Assembly (NCBI RefSeq): GCF_048544455.1
Contig: NC_133537.1
Location: 19,343,541-19,407,540 of the forward strand
Reading direction: 5' to 3'
Source: Silene latifolia
Lineage: Eukaryota > Streptophyta > Magnoliopsida > Caryophyllales > Caryophyllaceae
DNA length: 64,000 bases
In this document: positions 43,995-54,973 of the stretch, one piece after another
Layout: each line of letters opens with the position of its first letter
Position numbering within the stretch: the first letter of the stretch is position 1
Program-made: the position numbers and the translations under genes
The notes under the pieces: model-generated
Told to the model about the DNA's origin: nothing
The model's input: the letters and a program-made list of their open reading frames with translations, nothing else
Database searches by the model: none

Positions 43995-44909
43995 GGTCTA
44001 GTCTTGAATTGGGAGAAATGTCACTTTATGGTGACATCCGGGGTTGTTTTGAGTCATGTTGTGTCAAGTAAAGGCTTGGAAGTTGATCAAGCCAAGATTT
44101 AAGTGATTAAAACTGTACCCCCTCCCACTAATGTCAAAGGAGTTAGAAGTTTTCTTGGGCATGCCGGTTTTTACCAGAGATTTATCAAGGATTTTTCTTT
44201 GATTGCTCGACCTTTAACATTGTTACTAGGCAAAGATGTGCCCTTTGAGTTTACTAATGAATGTTTGAATGCTTTTAATCGGTTGAAAGAAGCTCTCATC
44301 ACCGCTCCAATTATGCAACCTCCCACTTGGGGAGAACCTTTTGAGTTGATGTGCGATGCTAGTGATGTAGCGGTGGGAGCGGTGCTTGGACAAAGAAAGA
44401 ATGGCAAACTTCATGCTATATATTATGCAAGCAAAACCTTGGATGAAGCTCAATCACACTACACCACCACCGAAAAGGAGCTTTTGGCGGTCATATATGC
44501 CATGAACAAGTTCCGTTCCTACTTGGTGGGCTCTAAGGTAATTTTACACACCGATCACACGACATTGAGGCACTTGCTAATCAAGAAGGAATCGAAACCA
44601 CGCTTCATCCGGTGGATACTTTTGCTCCAAGAGTTTGATATTGAAATTAGAGACAAGAAGGGTGTGGAGAACGTGGTAGCCGATCATCTCTCTCGGCTAT
44701 TCCATGACAAGGTTAAGGATGAACTACCAATTGATGACTCCTTGCCGGATGATCAATTGTTCGCTCATGCTCTTATGGATGTCCCTTGGTACGCGGATTA
44801 TGTCAACTACTTGGTATCCGGGGTCATCCCACATGACTATAACTCACATAAGAGGAAGAAATTTTTTCATGATCTAAGGCACTATTTTTGGGATGAACCT
44901 TGCCTATAA
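43995..44909 (+). pseudogene. Element C RT (end) and RNase H
   Basis: Continues the pol frame after the Tekay insertion. It carries the RT thumb/connection ([31 protein letters not shown]), then RNase [18 protein letters not shown] (catalytic Asp), [12 protein letters not shown] (Glu), [12 protein letters not shown] (Asp) and VVADHLSRL (Asp). Nonsense codons at 44100 (TAA) and 44907 (TAA) interrupt it. Confidence 0.9.
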
Positions 44910-46073
44910 AAATCTTGTGCGGACGGGATAATTAGGAGGTGCATTCCAAGTGAAGAGGTGAAGCCGATAATTTCTCATTGCCATGATATGCCAAGTGGAG
45001 GGCATGGTAGTTCAAGAAAGACCGCCACAAGTGTGCTCCAATGCGGTTTCGTTTGGCCTACCCTATTTCATGATGTGGCAACTTACGACAAGGGGTGTGA
45101 TAAGTGCCAACGAAGCGGCAATATTTCAAGGAGGCATGAGATGCCAATGAACTACATCCTAGAGGTAGAGTTGTTTGATGTATGGGGGATTGACTATCAA
45201 GGTCCTTTTCCCTCATCCCATGGGAATGAGTACATCCTTGTTGCGGTAGATTATATGAGCAAATGGGTTGAAGCTATCCCAACAAAAACTTGTGATGCAA
45301 AGTCGGTAACAAAACTCATGGAAAAAATCATATTTCTAAGGTTTGGGGTTCCAAGAATTGTGATTAGTGATCGTGGGACGCATTTTCGGGAAAGGACTCT
45401 AGATGCTCTTCTAAAGAAACATGGGGTGCAACATCGGCGTAGTCTTGCCTACCACCCACAAGCAAACGGACAAGCCGAGATCTCAAACCGTGAGATTAAG
45501 ATGATTCTTGAGAAGACCGTGAGCCGGTCAAGGAAGGATTGGTCAACTAAGCTCAACGATGCATTATGGGCTTACCGGACCACTTTAAAAACACCGATAG
45601 GAACTTCACCGTTCCGGTTGGTGTACGGAAAGCCTTGTCACTTACGGGTAGAGTTGGAGCACAAGGCGCATTGGGCAATCCGACTTCTCAAATTTGACTT
45701 GAAGAGTGCCGAAGAAAAGAGACTTCTTGACATCAATGAGTTAGAAGAGTTTAGGCTAGAGGCTTATGAGAGCTCTAGATTGTATAAGGAGAGAACCAAA
45801 AGATTCCATGACAAGGCCATAATACGGAGGGAGTTCAAGGTGGGAGAGTTGGTTCTCCTCTTTAACTCAAGGTTCAAGTTATTTTCGGGGAAGCTAAAGT
45901 CAAAATGGTTGGGACCTTTCACCGTGGTCCGAGTTTTTCCCCATGGGGCGATTGAAATATCCGATGGAGACCAAGCTTTCAAGGTAAACGGGCAAAGGCT
46001 CAAGCATTACATTGCCGGAACCCCTATCATGAAGAATGTAAGATCCATCAATACCTACCTTCTCCATAATTGA
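44910..46073 (+). pseudogene. Element C integrase
   Basis: Same register as RNase H. The zinc-binding region ([27 protein letters not shown]) is followed by the D,D-35-E core: [20 protein letters not shown] and [12 protein letters not shown] supply the catalytic residues. The C-terminal [22 protein letters not shown] module has no chromodomain, as expected of Athila. Intact from the ATG at 44958 to the stop at 46073, but isolated from RT by the stop at 44907. Confidence 0.9.
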
Positions 46074-47021
46074 TTGTGATTCATGACTTCGTCGAGCCTA
46101 CGACATAAAACAAGGGCGCTACATGGGAGGCAACCCATGGAATTTGTATATAGCATGCATTTTAAGTAGACAATGAGAGCTTTGGAACCATACTTTGTCA
46201 ACTTTGAATTGGTGACGGAGGTCACTTATGAAGAACACGAGTCATATTTTCGTTTGACCCAAAATCTCGACATGATGCGTCGGCGTAATTGTGGAAAACA
46301 CGAGTCCCGAGGTCAACGAAAAATTCTCGAATTCCGAGTTAAAGAAAATTGAACAAGTTGAAAGAAAACAAGTGAAAAAGAGCTGAACGTAGTGTCCCGC
46401 CGGTAGACCGGCAGCCGGTGCCCCTACCGGCACCGAGACCAAATTATTTGAAGAAAATTTGAAGAGTGTTGTGTTCTGCCGGTAGGCCGGCAGCCGGCTC
46501 ACCGGCAGGGAATGCATTATATTGCTGAAAAGTTGAAAAATTGTTGCTGGGAGTGTGTTCTGCCGGCAGGCCGGCAGCCGGTGGGCCGGCCCACCGGCTG
46601 GACACACCTGGAGAAGTTGAAGAAGTTGAGTCAATGAGTAGAGTAGTGTTCTGCCGGTAGGCCGGCAGCCGGCTCACCGGCAGGACACACATGTCAAAGA
46701 AAAATTGGGAATTTGAAGAGTGTTCTACCGGTGGACCGGCAGCCGGTTGGTCCACCGGTAGCGAGAACAAATTTTTGGAGGAAAAATTCGAAAAAATTGG
46801 AAAAAAGGGGGGTGTGCTCAGCCGGCAGACCGGCTGCCGGTCCGCATACCGGCACAACGCACACAACAGAACCGATAAACACAAGAAAACCCCTAATTTT
46901 TTTCATTTCATCGACACATTCTTCCCAACTTATACCTCATTTTTCCTCCATTTTCCCTCTAACTTCCTCAAATCTCCATCTATCTTCAATCTAACTTCAC
47001 CAATCCACTCTAATCCTCACA
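46074..47021 (+). other. Element C non-coding region between pol and ORF1
   Basis: Holds the second CCGGCAG hairpin array (46391-46865) and a C/T-rich stretch leading to ORF1. No coding frame other than shadows in the array. Confidence 0.7.
46391..46865. repeat. Interior hairpin array of element C
   Basis: Six diverged units starting near 46391, 46471, 46555, 46647, 46721 and 46812. Each keeps a GTGTTCTGCCGG-like left arm and a CCGGC-rich right arm ending in ACAC. They match the U3 units but are more varied: unit 3 gains an extra GGGCCGGCCC palindrome and unit 6 has CAGCCGG. Confidence 0.82.
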
Positions 47022-48755
47022 ATGGCGGGAAGGAGAACAAGAGCCGATGTTGCAAGGGCCCAAGCCGAGTTGATTGAGCGCGCCGCCAGCGATACCAACC
47101 CGACCCGGATTTTCCTTCGGTAGAGTTTGCAACCCAAACTCAAAAGGGTAAGTTTATTCTATTTAAAAATCGTCCCCTAACCCCCACTAAGTTTTTACAT
47201 CATCCGTCCTTATCGGCCCTCGGGTTAGCTAGGGAAACGGAAGCTTTCTTTGCCGGGGTAGGAATGAGGGGGAATGTACTCAATGCATGAATATACTTAC
47301 CCCCGACTCACTTGGGAATTCTTGAGTAGTTTGCGGATTAGCAAGCACCGACAATCAAATTTGGTGGCTACCCTTAATTTCCGTCTTATGAACAAGGACC
47401 ACACAATTTCATTGGGTCGGTTGGGTCATATGTTTGGGTTAGATAATGCCGCATCACATAACCCACCCGCTGATTTTCATTATTCCCGAGTGTGGAAGGC
47501 GATTTCCGGTCTAGAGGATAAGGTCGGGGTGAAAAGGGCCGCAATTAGTTGCCACAATCCCGTCATTCGGGTGTGGCATCGATTTATGGGATGCACTGTT
47601 CTTGCGGTGGATGAGCCGGGGGTATTTCGAACCAATGAGCTTGAAATTTTGGGGTCCTACTTGTTTACAAAACCCACCGCCTTCAAAATTAATGTGGCTC
47701 ACCACCTTGCCATTAATTTGTCAAAAATTGCCAATGCTCCGGGGCAAAAAGTCCCAATACATGTGGGTGGCATCATCACCCGAATTGCTCGAAATTTGGA
47801 CCGTCCGGTAGACCTTTCTACCATAAATTGGATACCCGGGGACACTTACTTGACCAAACGTTATTTAGCCAACAACCTTGAGTGGCTTAAGGTCAACCCC
47901 ATTGACGATCACGAGTATTGGCAAATCAACTACAAGAATTCTATCCGGCTTCCCAATGTCATCGCCATTAAAATTGAGAAAGATAAGGAAGACTACCTCC
48001 TCCCGATTGAAGCGGAGGTATCCACCGACCAACCTCCCCCCAATCCTCCACGTGTGTATTCACGGGATCGTAGAGTGGATACTCCTTCCTCCCTCCAATA
48101 CATTGTGCCACAAACTCACCAACCCCCACCACGACAATTCCAACCCGGTGAGGGGTCCTCCTCGAGCCAACCTTCCTACCCTCCCTTACCACCTTCCCTT
48201 ACCGAGTGGATGGAGAGGATGGACATTGCCACGGCAAAGGCCGCGAGTGAGAGGGATATTTTGGGGCGGAAATTGGACTGCATATACTATGATCAATCCA
48301 CCGGTTCCTACCCGATCTACGACGACTTTTGTAGACGGGACTACGTCCCCTTTGATGCCCCACACCCTTCCTACTTTACTTGGCCCGACGGGAACTACCC
48401 TAAGGATGGGAGGATGGTTCACGGAGGTCTTAACCTCCAACCGGACTACTTTTCCGCCCCCCTTTTTACCCCTAGGCCCGAGTATAAACCGGAGGGACAT
48501 GACGCCCGTTGGGTGGGGGCCATCCGACCCTTCTTTGCTAGTGACGTGGGTGCTACGGGGTCCGGTGGGGCCTTTATGGGAGATGCTTCTACGGGAGGTG
48601 ATGACGGTGTGATGATGATGAGTGGAGACTTCACGGGAGGTCTCATGGGTGGCGGTAGTGGAGGTGACCTCACCTTCAACCCCGATGACTTGATTCAAAG
48701 CTCCGAGTATTGTACTGGAGAAAATGATGATGATGATGATGAGATGGACTCCTAG
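47022..48755 (+). pseudogene. Element C Athila ORF1-type gene
   Basis: Starts MAGRRTRADVARAQAE at 47022. It shifts frame near 47118 (stop at 47121) and again near 47265, then is open for 493 codons to 48755. The central part contains PRLTWEFLSSL, FRLMNKDHTISLGRLGHMFGL, RVWHRFMGCTVL and HVGGIITRIARNLDRPVDLS, typical of Athila ORF1 (retrotransposon ORF-1) proteins. The C-terminus is Pro-rich, then Gly/Asp-rich (GGGSGGD, DDDDDEMDS). Its position downstream of pol is that of the putative env gene, but no signal peptide or membrane segment is visible. Function unknown. Confidence 0.83.
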
Positions 48756-48815
48756 TCCCGAGGGCCGAGTCGGTGGCCCAACCTCCTCCCTAATCAATCC
48801 AAAATGACAAGTATG

Positions 48816-50578
48816 TGATGCGTGTCATTTATATGATGTTTTACACCCTATTTTACACGCATTTCAGAGCTCAATTGAGTAGTTTATGCTACTATTTCCC
48901 TTGTTTCGTGTATTTCTTCCTTTTCTTATGATTTTGTAGGAATATGAAGATTTCAGTGGAAAATAAGCCGAATCCGTCCCTAAGTACTTAGCATTGCATT
49001 TGACATGGAGTATTGACTCGAGGAATGAGCTTGGTGCGCGTTTCAAGGCCTAAAGATAGCAAAAGCAAGGGTGCGTACGAGTTTAACAAGCAAAGAAGCA
49101 TTTCACGTTATTGCAGCCTCGTTCAGATGGCCATATCTCGAGTTCTAGAGCAGATAATCGAGTGATTCCAATTGGAGGTGAAAGTTTATCCTCTTAGCTT
49201 TCCAACGCCATGTAGAACGCCTGATTTGACCAAATAAAGAAGAAATGGCAGCTGTTTTAAAATCGGTGCGCGCTGTAGGAATCGTTTAACGAATGCATTC
49301 ATGACAAACACCCTTGGTCGATCGATCGATGACCTTGGTCGATCGATCGGAGCACGATTATCGAAGCTACTGTAAAGCGGAGGTTGGTCGATCGATGACT
49401 GTGTGGTCTATCGATCGCTATTTTAATCGACGCACATTAAAGACGAGATTAGAAGCCCAATTGTAATTAGGTTTTCGAGTAGGGTTTTACGTGACTCTCT
49501 TATTTAACGTAACCCCTGCCTACCTTTTAATCATCATTCATTAGCTTAGAATAGACAGTTCCTATTATACATTCATTATTCGTAGTTTAGAATAAAGCTC
49601 GCATCTTATTTACTTTCGGATTCATCTTGTTCCCTTGCCTCGGTAATTCTACTCTTTAATTCTAGTATTGTTTTTATTCGTTTCAGTAGTATTAATTCTT
49701 GCTAGATAGAATCCCAAAGCCAATTTAACGTTTCATGTTAATTGTTTGTTTAGTTATTTTAATTATGAAATCATTTGCTTATTTCGTCAATTCTACTGTT
49801 GTTGTTATCACCGTTATGTCTAGCTAAATCAACCCCGCTAAGATGTAGGGGATCTATGGCGTAGGTGGCAATTAGAATAGGTGACCTCGCATTAGGGCTT
49901 GGTCGATCGACTGGCTTATCTAGTCTGGCCGATCGAGCATTGGTCGATCGATGGGGTAGCTGGTCGATCGATCGACTTCAGCGCCTGGTTTTGCTTTGTT
50001 TGTTTCGTTAAGTGCTTTATCTTTCAATGAGACCGAGAGGAGACTTGATAGATGCTTAAACTTGACCATCCCGTAGATCGAGAGATAGGAATGGACAATA
50101 ATTAACGAATTAAAACGACTAAATTGCTAAGATCGAGAGATAACGTGATTTAGTTTGCATTAGGAATCATTAATCAAGAACGAGAGTTAGTATTAATGAG
50201 ACTTAGGGAATAGTAGCATAGGCCGGGAGGTAGCTACTATTTAACATGGACCGAGAGGACTTGTTTTCCCCATCCTTCGCGACCGTATTTCGAAAGTTAC
50301 CTAGGATTATATGCCATCGCAGCTATAGTGAACCGACCGTCTTAGTATTTCTTTTATCATTGTTTACCGTCTTTATTTACTTTTACTTGTTTATTTAATT
50401 TATGTTATTAGAATTAGTTATAACTCTCATCAAAACCCCCACATTTGCTACCCTTAGACTAAAATAGAAAGCAACTATTATCTCCCTACCTCCCTGTGGA
50501 TCGACCCTTACTACCGCTTGCTAGTTGTAGTTCGGAATTTATAAATATTATTTTTGGTACTCACTTCGACAGGTATCA
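48816..50578 (+). repeat. Element B 5' LTR
   Basis: Palindromes of the GGTCGATCGA type at 49315-49418 and 49899-49977. A weak TATA-like TTATTTAA at 49501-49508 follows the first array by about 80 bp. Several palindromes here read GATCGATCG where the 3' LTR has GATCGACTG. Confidence 0.92.
49315..49418. repeat. U3 palindrome array of element B
   Basis: Two pairs, four units: TTGGTCGATCGATCGAT, TTGGTCGATCGATCGG, then TTGGTCGATCGATG and GTGGTCTATCGATCG. Within pairs the spacing is about 25 bp. The homologous 3' LTR units lie at 55470-55577. Confidence 0.85.
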
Positions 50579-50583
50579 AATTT

Positions 50584-50601
50584 TGACGCCGTTGCCGGGG
50601 A
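50584..50601 (+). promoter_or_regulatory. Element B primer binding site (tRNA-Asp)
   Basis: TGACGCCGTTGCCGGGGA, one mismatch (A at position 3) to the complement of the tRNA-Asp 3' end, 5 bp after the LTR. Confidence 0.85.
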
Positions 50602-50731
50602 GGCAGCGCTAGTTTCAGTTGTTTTTCATTTTAGTCTGTTTTTCGCCTCAAGGGAAGACTGAGTACCTTGAGGCAGTTCTTATCTTCTTCTTTAGTGCTG
50701 TTTATTTGCAGTACTTTAAGAGGGTGCACCC

Positions 50732-52297
50732 ATGCTCCGTTCTCAGGAGCAGCAGATGCCGTTTTGTGGGAGATGCGGCGGAACGGGACACACATCTGAG
50801 GGATGCGGGCACCCTAAGGAGAAGATGTTTGCTTTTCATCAACTTCAGCTCGACAATTCATATAACTACGCTCCTACTTCACCGCAGCAACCATTTGAGC
50901 CTCCTTATGAAGCCCCACCACCATCCACTCCGTCACAGCAAGAGTTGAAAAACGAAGTTGCAGAGTTGACGAGTCTAGTGCAGCTGCTTATGGTGGAGGT
51001 ACAGAAAAGCAATGCGGCGAATCAGGTCTTAATCGCGAAGCTGATATCTCATATTGCAACATTGGATCAAAATGCAGCTGAGATACCGAGTCAATTTCAC
51101 TCTCTAAATCAGCGTATTGAGACCGTACATGCAATGACGCTGAGGAGCGGGTCTGCTCTCGATGGACCCGAGAAAGCTGCTGAAAAAAGGAAGAAGAAAA
51201 AGGGCGAGAAAAAGGCAACCAACAGTAATCACGGTCGATCGACCACTTCACCCGGTCGATCGACCAGTCCGCGACATACATTAGCTACTGTTCCTGTAGA
51301 AGTCAGTCGATCGACTGACATGCATGGTCGATCGACTGACGACGCTGCTATAGGTGAGTCTTTTCGTCCTCCGATGCCAGACAACTTGAGGGATCACTTA
51401 TTTCGGGGTACTACAGCTCCGAAACTATCGAGGCAAGATCCAGATGTTGATGGGTCCGTTCCAATTCCAAAGTATGATCCTACGATGGTTAATGGTTCAT
51501 TTATGAGACGGTCTGAAGAAGGGGCAAGCTACAACAAGGAGAAAGTGGTGGATTTTCAGACTAAGTCCACTGATGCCGGTGTGAGAGACCTAGAGGAGAG
51601 GGCAAAGCTACTTCTGACAGCTCCTTATCCGGAAAGACTGGTGCCGACCAAAGATGAGGTAACATTCGATAAATTTAAAGATGTCGTGCGTAGTCTTAAC
51701 GTGCAAATTCCTTTCTTAGAGCTAGTTAATCAAATACCTGCATATACGAAATTCATGAAACAATTGCTAGCTAAGAAGAGGTCTTTGAATGTTGTGGAGT
51801 CAGTGCATTTAACTGAAGAGTCTAGTTCGTACTTAACTCACACTGCTACTCATAAACTGTCTGACCCAGGTAGTTTCTCTGTCCCCTGCAATATTGGTAC
51901 CTTCTCAATCGAGAAGGCATTATGTGATCTAGGGGCTAGTGTCAGTGTTATGCCTTTGAGTCTGGCTAAGAAGTTGGGATTGACTAGATTTGCCATTACT
52001 GACATGACTGTGCAAATGGCTGACCGTTCTGCAGTTCAGCCAGTAGGGGTCTTAGAGAATGTGCCTGTTCAAATTGAAAAGTTCTTTTTTCCTGTTGACT
52101 TTGTTGTTTTGGATATTCCTGAAGATGTCAACACCCCAATTATTTTGGGAAGACCGTTTTTGCACACTGCTGGTGCAATAATTGATGTAGGGGAAAGGAC
52201 TTTGAAATTTAAGGTAGGGAAGCACTCTATTATGTTTGCCCAGTCCCCTAGGAAGAAAGACCCCATGTGGCCCATGACCTGTAATATGATTTCTTGA
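50732..52297 (+). CDS. Nucleocapsid-protease protein of element B
   Basis: An intact frame of 521 codons. It has a zinc knuckle at residues 12-25 (CGRCGGTGHTSEGC), a Gln/Pro linker, a predicted helix around 70-105, a Lys-rich stretch near 150-165 and a Ser/Thr-rich part in which the element's palindromes are translated as GRST or SRST. An Athila-type aspartic protease follows (LCDLGASVSVMPLSLAKKLG, VLDIPEDVNTPIILGRPFL) and ends with MTCNMIS. It lacks capsid upstream of the knuckle and RT downstream. An open frame of this length in a stripped element suggests selection or recent origin. The protease may act in trans; that is an inference. Confidence 0.85.
   Translation: MLRSQEQQMPFCGRCGGTGHTSEGCGHPKEKMFAFHQLQLDNSYNYAPTSPQQPFEPPYEAPPPSTPSQQELKNEVAELTSLVQLLMVEVQKSNAANQVLIAKLISHIATLDQNAAEIPSQFHSLNQRIETVHAMTLRSGSALDGPEKAAEKRKKKKGEKKATNSNHGRSTTSPGRSTSPRHTLATVPVEVSRSTDMHGRSTDDAAIGESFRPPMPDNLRDHLFRGTTAPKLSRQDPDVDGSVPIPKYDPTMVNGSFMRRSEEGASYNKEKVVDFQTKSTDAGVRDLEERAKLLLTAPYPERLVPTKDEVTFDKFKDVVRSLNVQIPFLELVNQIPAYTKFMKQLLAKKRSLNVVESVHLTEESSSYLTHTATHKLSDPGSFSVPCNIGTFSIEKALCDLGASVSVMPLSLAKKLGLTRFAITDMTVQMADRSAVQPVGVLENVPVQIEKFFFPVDFVVLDIPEDVNTPIILGRPFLHTAGAIIDVGERTLKFKVGKHSIMFAQSPRKKDPMWPMTCNMIS
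51231..51345. repeat. Palindromes within the coding frame of element B
   Basis: Four TCGATCGAC-containing units near 51234, 51256, 51303 and 51326. They are in the same register and give the repeated tetrapeptides GRST, GRST, SRST and GRST. The spacing is 22, 47 and 23 bp, so again two pairs. Confidence 0.85.
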
Positions 52298-52313
52298 AAA
52301 GAAATCTTATTTT

Positions 52314-52730
52314 ATGCTTTCTGACACTCCTCCTTCATTACCTGTGCCTATTCCTGTTATGACACCTCCGCCCCAGATTGGGAGCAAATTGGAGGACGAT
52401 TTGTCTGTTTCATCTATTGCAAGAGCTGGTTTGGGGAAGGATGAGCTGCCAGTTACTCCAGTTGAGCCCATTGTTCAGAGAGGCGGTCTAGGATGTCTTA
52501 GCTATGGCACTGACGAGGAGCTCAAAAAGAAGGAGCCAGTCAAGATTTCGGAGTCGGATCTTGAGTGTGAGGAGCTAGAAGATGATGGCCATGCTTGGGA
52601 AGATGCTAGAGATGATCCGTTGAGTATTCCAGGCGGAGTAGAGTGGAGTCCAGCTTCTGAGATGAGCACTGCGGAAGCTACTTCATGTAGACAGAAACCT
52701 TGGTCGGAGATTTTCCATAGTTTCCGCTGA
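52314..52730 (+). CDS. Short acidic ORF of element B
   Basis: 138 codons in a different register, starting 17 bp after the protease stop. Pro-rich start (SLPVPIPVMTPPP), then acidic (ESDLECEELEDDGHAWEDARDDP). No recognised domain. It corresponds in position to the linker between protease and RT of an autonomous Athila. It could be a frameshifted remnant rather than a gene. Confidence 0.4.
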   Translation: MLSDTPPSLPVPIPVMTPPPQIGSKLEDDLSVSSIARAGLGKDELPVTPVEPIVQRGGLGCLSYGTDEELKKKEPVKISESDLECEELEDDGHAWEDARDDPLSIPGGVEWSPASEMSTAEATSCRQKPWSEIFHSFR

Positions 52731-54954
52731 TCTATGCGTTTCTTAGACCTTTTAAAAACTATTTTACTGTTTTTAGACTATTTATCGTTTTTCGTGTGCG
52801 CGAAACTTCGCTTAGTTTGGTTTGCTTAGGATTTTTATAAACTTTAGACTGTTACTTTGGGTTTTGCGCAATTTTGGGCGCGTTATTATGTGTATTTGCA
52901 GGTTTATAGACCTTGTTAGCTCAATTTAATGAGCTAATTCGAAGAAATCAGGAAGTTACAGCAGCTATTTCAGTCGATCGACTGGCCATCTTGGTCGATC
53001 GACTGAGCGCTAAAGTTCCAGGAGCTTCTGTTCCCGTCATTTTGGTCGATCGACTGGGTAAGGTGGTCGATCGACCGCTGTCCACTGCTGTACCTGTTAT
53101 CGATCATTCCCCTGCTGTGTTTGATCGATTTGCGGAGTTAAGGGAGTATTCCCTTCAATTTATTCTCCGCTTAATTTCTGATTTCTTCCGTTTTCTCATT
53201 TTTACACATAATTTTGCGTTTTATAATTGTTTTCTCGGTTTTATGCGTGGTACTTGTTTGTCTTTTCAGGTACTTTTTGGTAGCACTACTGGCTACTGAA
53301 ACCTCCTAGCTCACGCTGGTTTGGGGAGGTTTCCTTTTGCTGCGCTTAAAGTCTTGTGAGTTCCCGATTTCCACTTCATGTCATTTTTCTTTATTTTACC
53401 GCAAAATCCCATTTCCTTTGCTATTTTAATTACATGATTTTGCACAATGGGGACATTGTGCGATTTGGTTTGGGGAAGGGTTTTGCGTTGCATTTCATTT
53501 GCTTGCATTCACGTTTTCATTTTGTTTTGCATTGTTTTTTTCCCTTATATATACAAAAATCCAAAAAAATTGATAAATTTCAAAAAAATTTCAATAAAAT
53601 TCACGTTTATTTTAGCATATAGGTCGAGTCGGAACAGTAGTATTTCTATGATGACATTGCATTTTCATCTGTTTATGCCTAAGCCTTTCTAATTGACATG
53701 TTATTAGTAGAATCATATATGCATAGTCTACGAGTTTTCGTTAATTATTTGCTGAACTTGAGACTTGACTTAGAATTTTGGCAACCTACATCATATTTCT
53801 GAGATTTAGAGCCTATAACTGGTGTCATCTATGACCGGTTTATTTAGGAATGTGAGTAGTTACTCCTTATAAGACATGTTACATAAATTTGCATAAATAT
53901 GAACTTAATCTGCTTAATACCTGTATGCATTCGGTTTGTGGTTTTGCTGACACATGTGGTAGAGGTTTCCCTTTTCTCATTTTGCCCATGAACCCCTCAT
54001 AGCCAAATTTAGCCTCTTTTGCCCCATAAACTACAGTCTAAAATTAGCCTACCTTATCCGAGCTAGTACTTGTATTTGTGGGAATGTTTTATTGCAAATT
54101 TGGTTATATGCTCATTTGAGATGATGTTGGGAAGATGAAAAAGGGAAGAAAGAAAAAAAATATAATTGAAAAGAAAAAAAAAGGAGAAGAAAAAACGATT
54201 CGAAAAGGAAAAGAAAAAAAAAGGAAAAGCGTGCTGTGCTGTAGAATCCGGTCGATCGACTGACCATATTGGTCGATCGACTGCATCCCGAGAAAGAGAA
54301 AGTTCAAAAAAATCACATGTTGCAATTTTTATGATTTGGTGATTTCCACTCCCATTTTATCATTTATATTCTTTGGGGAGTTAACTTTTATGGAGGTTGT
54401 GAGCTTTGTGCCTTGAATTGGCACCGTCTTGTATCATTTACATTGAGTTTGAAGTTGGGATTCGCTTATAGTTTGGATTGAAGTTACTAGCTTGGCTTAT
54501 TACCCCTCATATCCAAATTCATTTTAGCCCCTTCTTACCCATTACCTCACATATCCATATTTACCTCGGCATGTGTCTTGGTCATTAGTTTGGTTGGAAT
54601 GCATATGTACGGTTGTAGAGATTACTTTCATATTAGATTGCAGGCATGTTCTTATGGGTCGTAGTTAGGTGAGAGTCACTACAAAATTACTTCTTTCTAT
54701 CTTTTACATATACTCACCTGTGCTTTTGTGTGATTTGAGCGACCCGTGAGAGTCCAATTTGATAAGTCTCTACAGTTGACGGTTCAGCAATTTTTAAACG
54801 ACTCCATAACTCGTTTGCATGATTCATATGCTAATTGATTGTTAGTTATTGCATTAAATTGGTTTGGGCTTTACATGTTGCATTTCGCTCTGAGATTGAA
54901 CTCGTTCCATTAGGTTTTAGGATCGAGTCTAGTTCTTGCTTGGGGACAAGCAAG
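52731..54954 (+). other. Element B 3' non-coding region
   Basis: Contains palindrome pairs at 52974-53076 (four units) and 54248-54285 (two units), and purine-tract-like GGTTTGGGGA phrases at 53318 and 53466, plus a weaker TTTGGGGAG at 54372. Otherwise AT-rich with A-rich tracts near 54140-54230. No coding frame was recognised. Confidence 0.7.
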
Positions 54955-54973
54955 GGTTTGGTTTGGGGAAGTT
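54955..54973 (+). promoter_or_regulatory. Element B polypurine tract
   Basis: GGTTTGGTTTGGGGAAGTT immediately before the 3' LTR. Confidence 0.8.

Noticed and set aside
47878..48612. 244-codon frame overlapping ORF1
   Set aside because: Other-register shadow of the ORF1 gene; Pro/Thr-rich without motifs.
47022..48755. Envelope protein
   Set aside because: The position after pol suggests env, but there is no signal peptide, transmembrane segment or fusion-type region; the sequence fits Athila ORF1.
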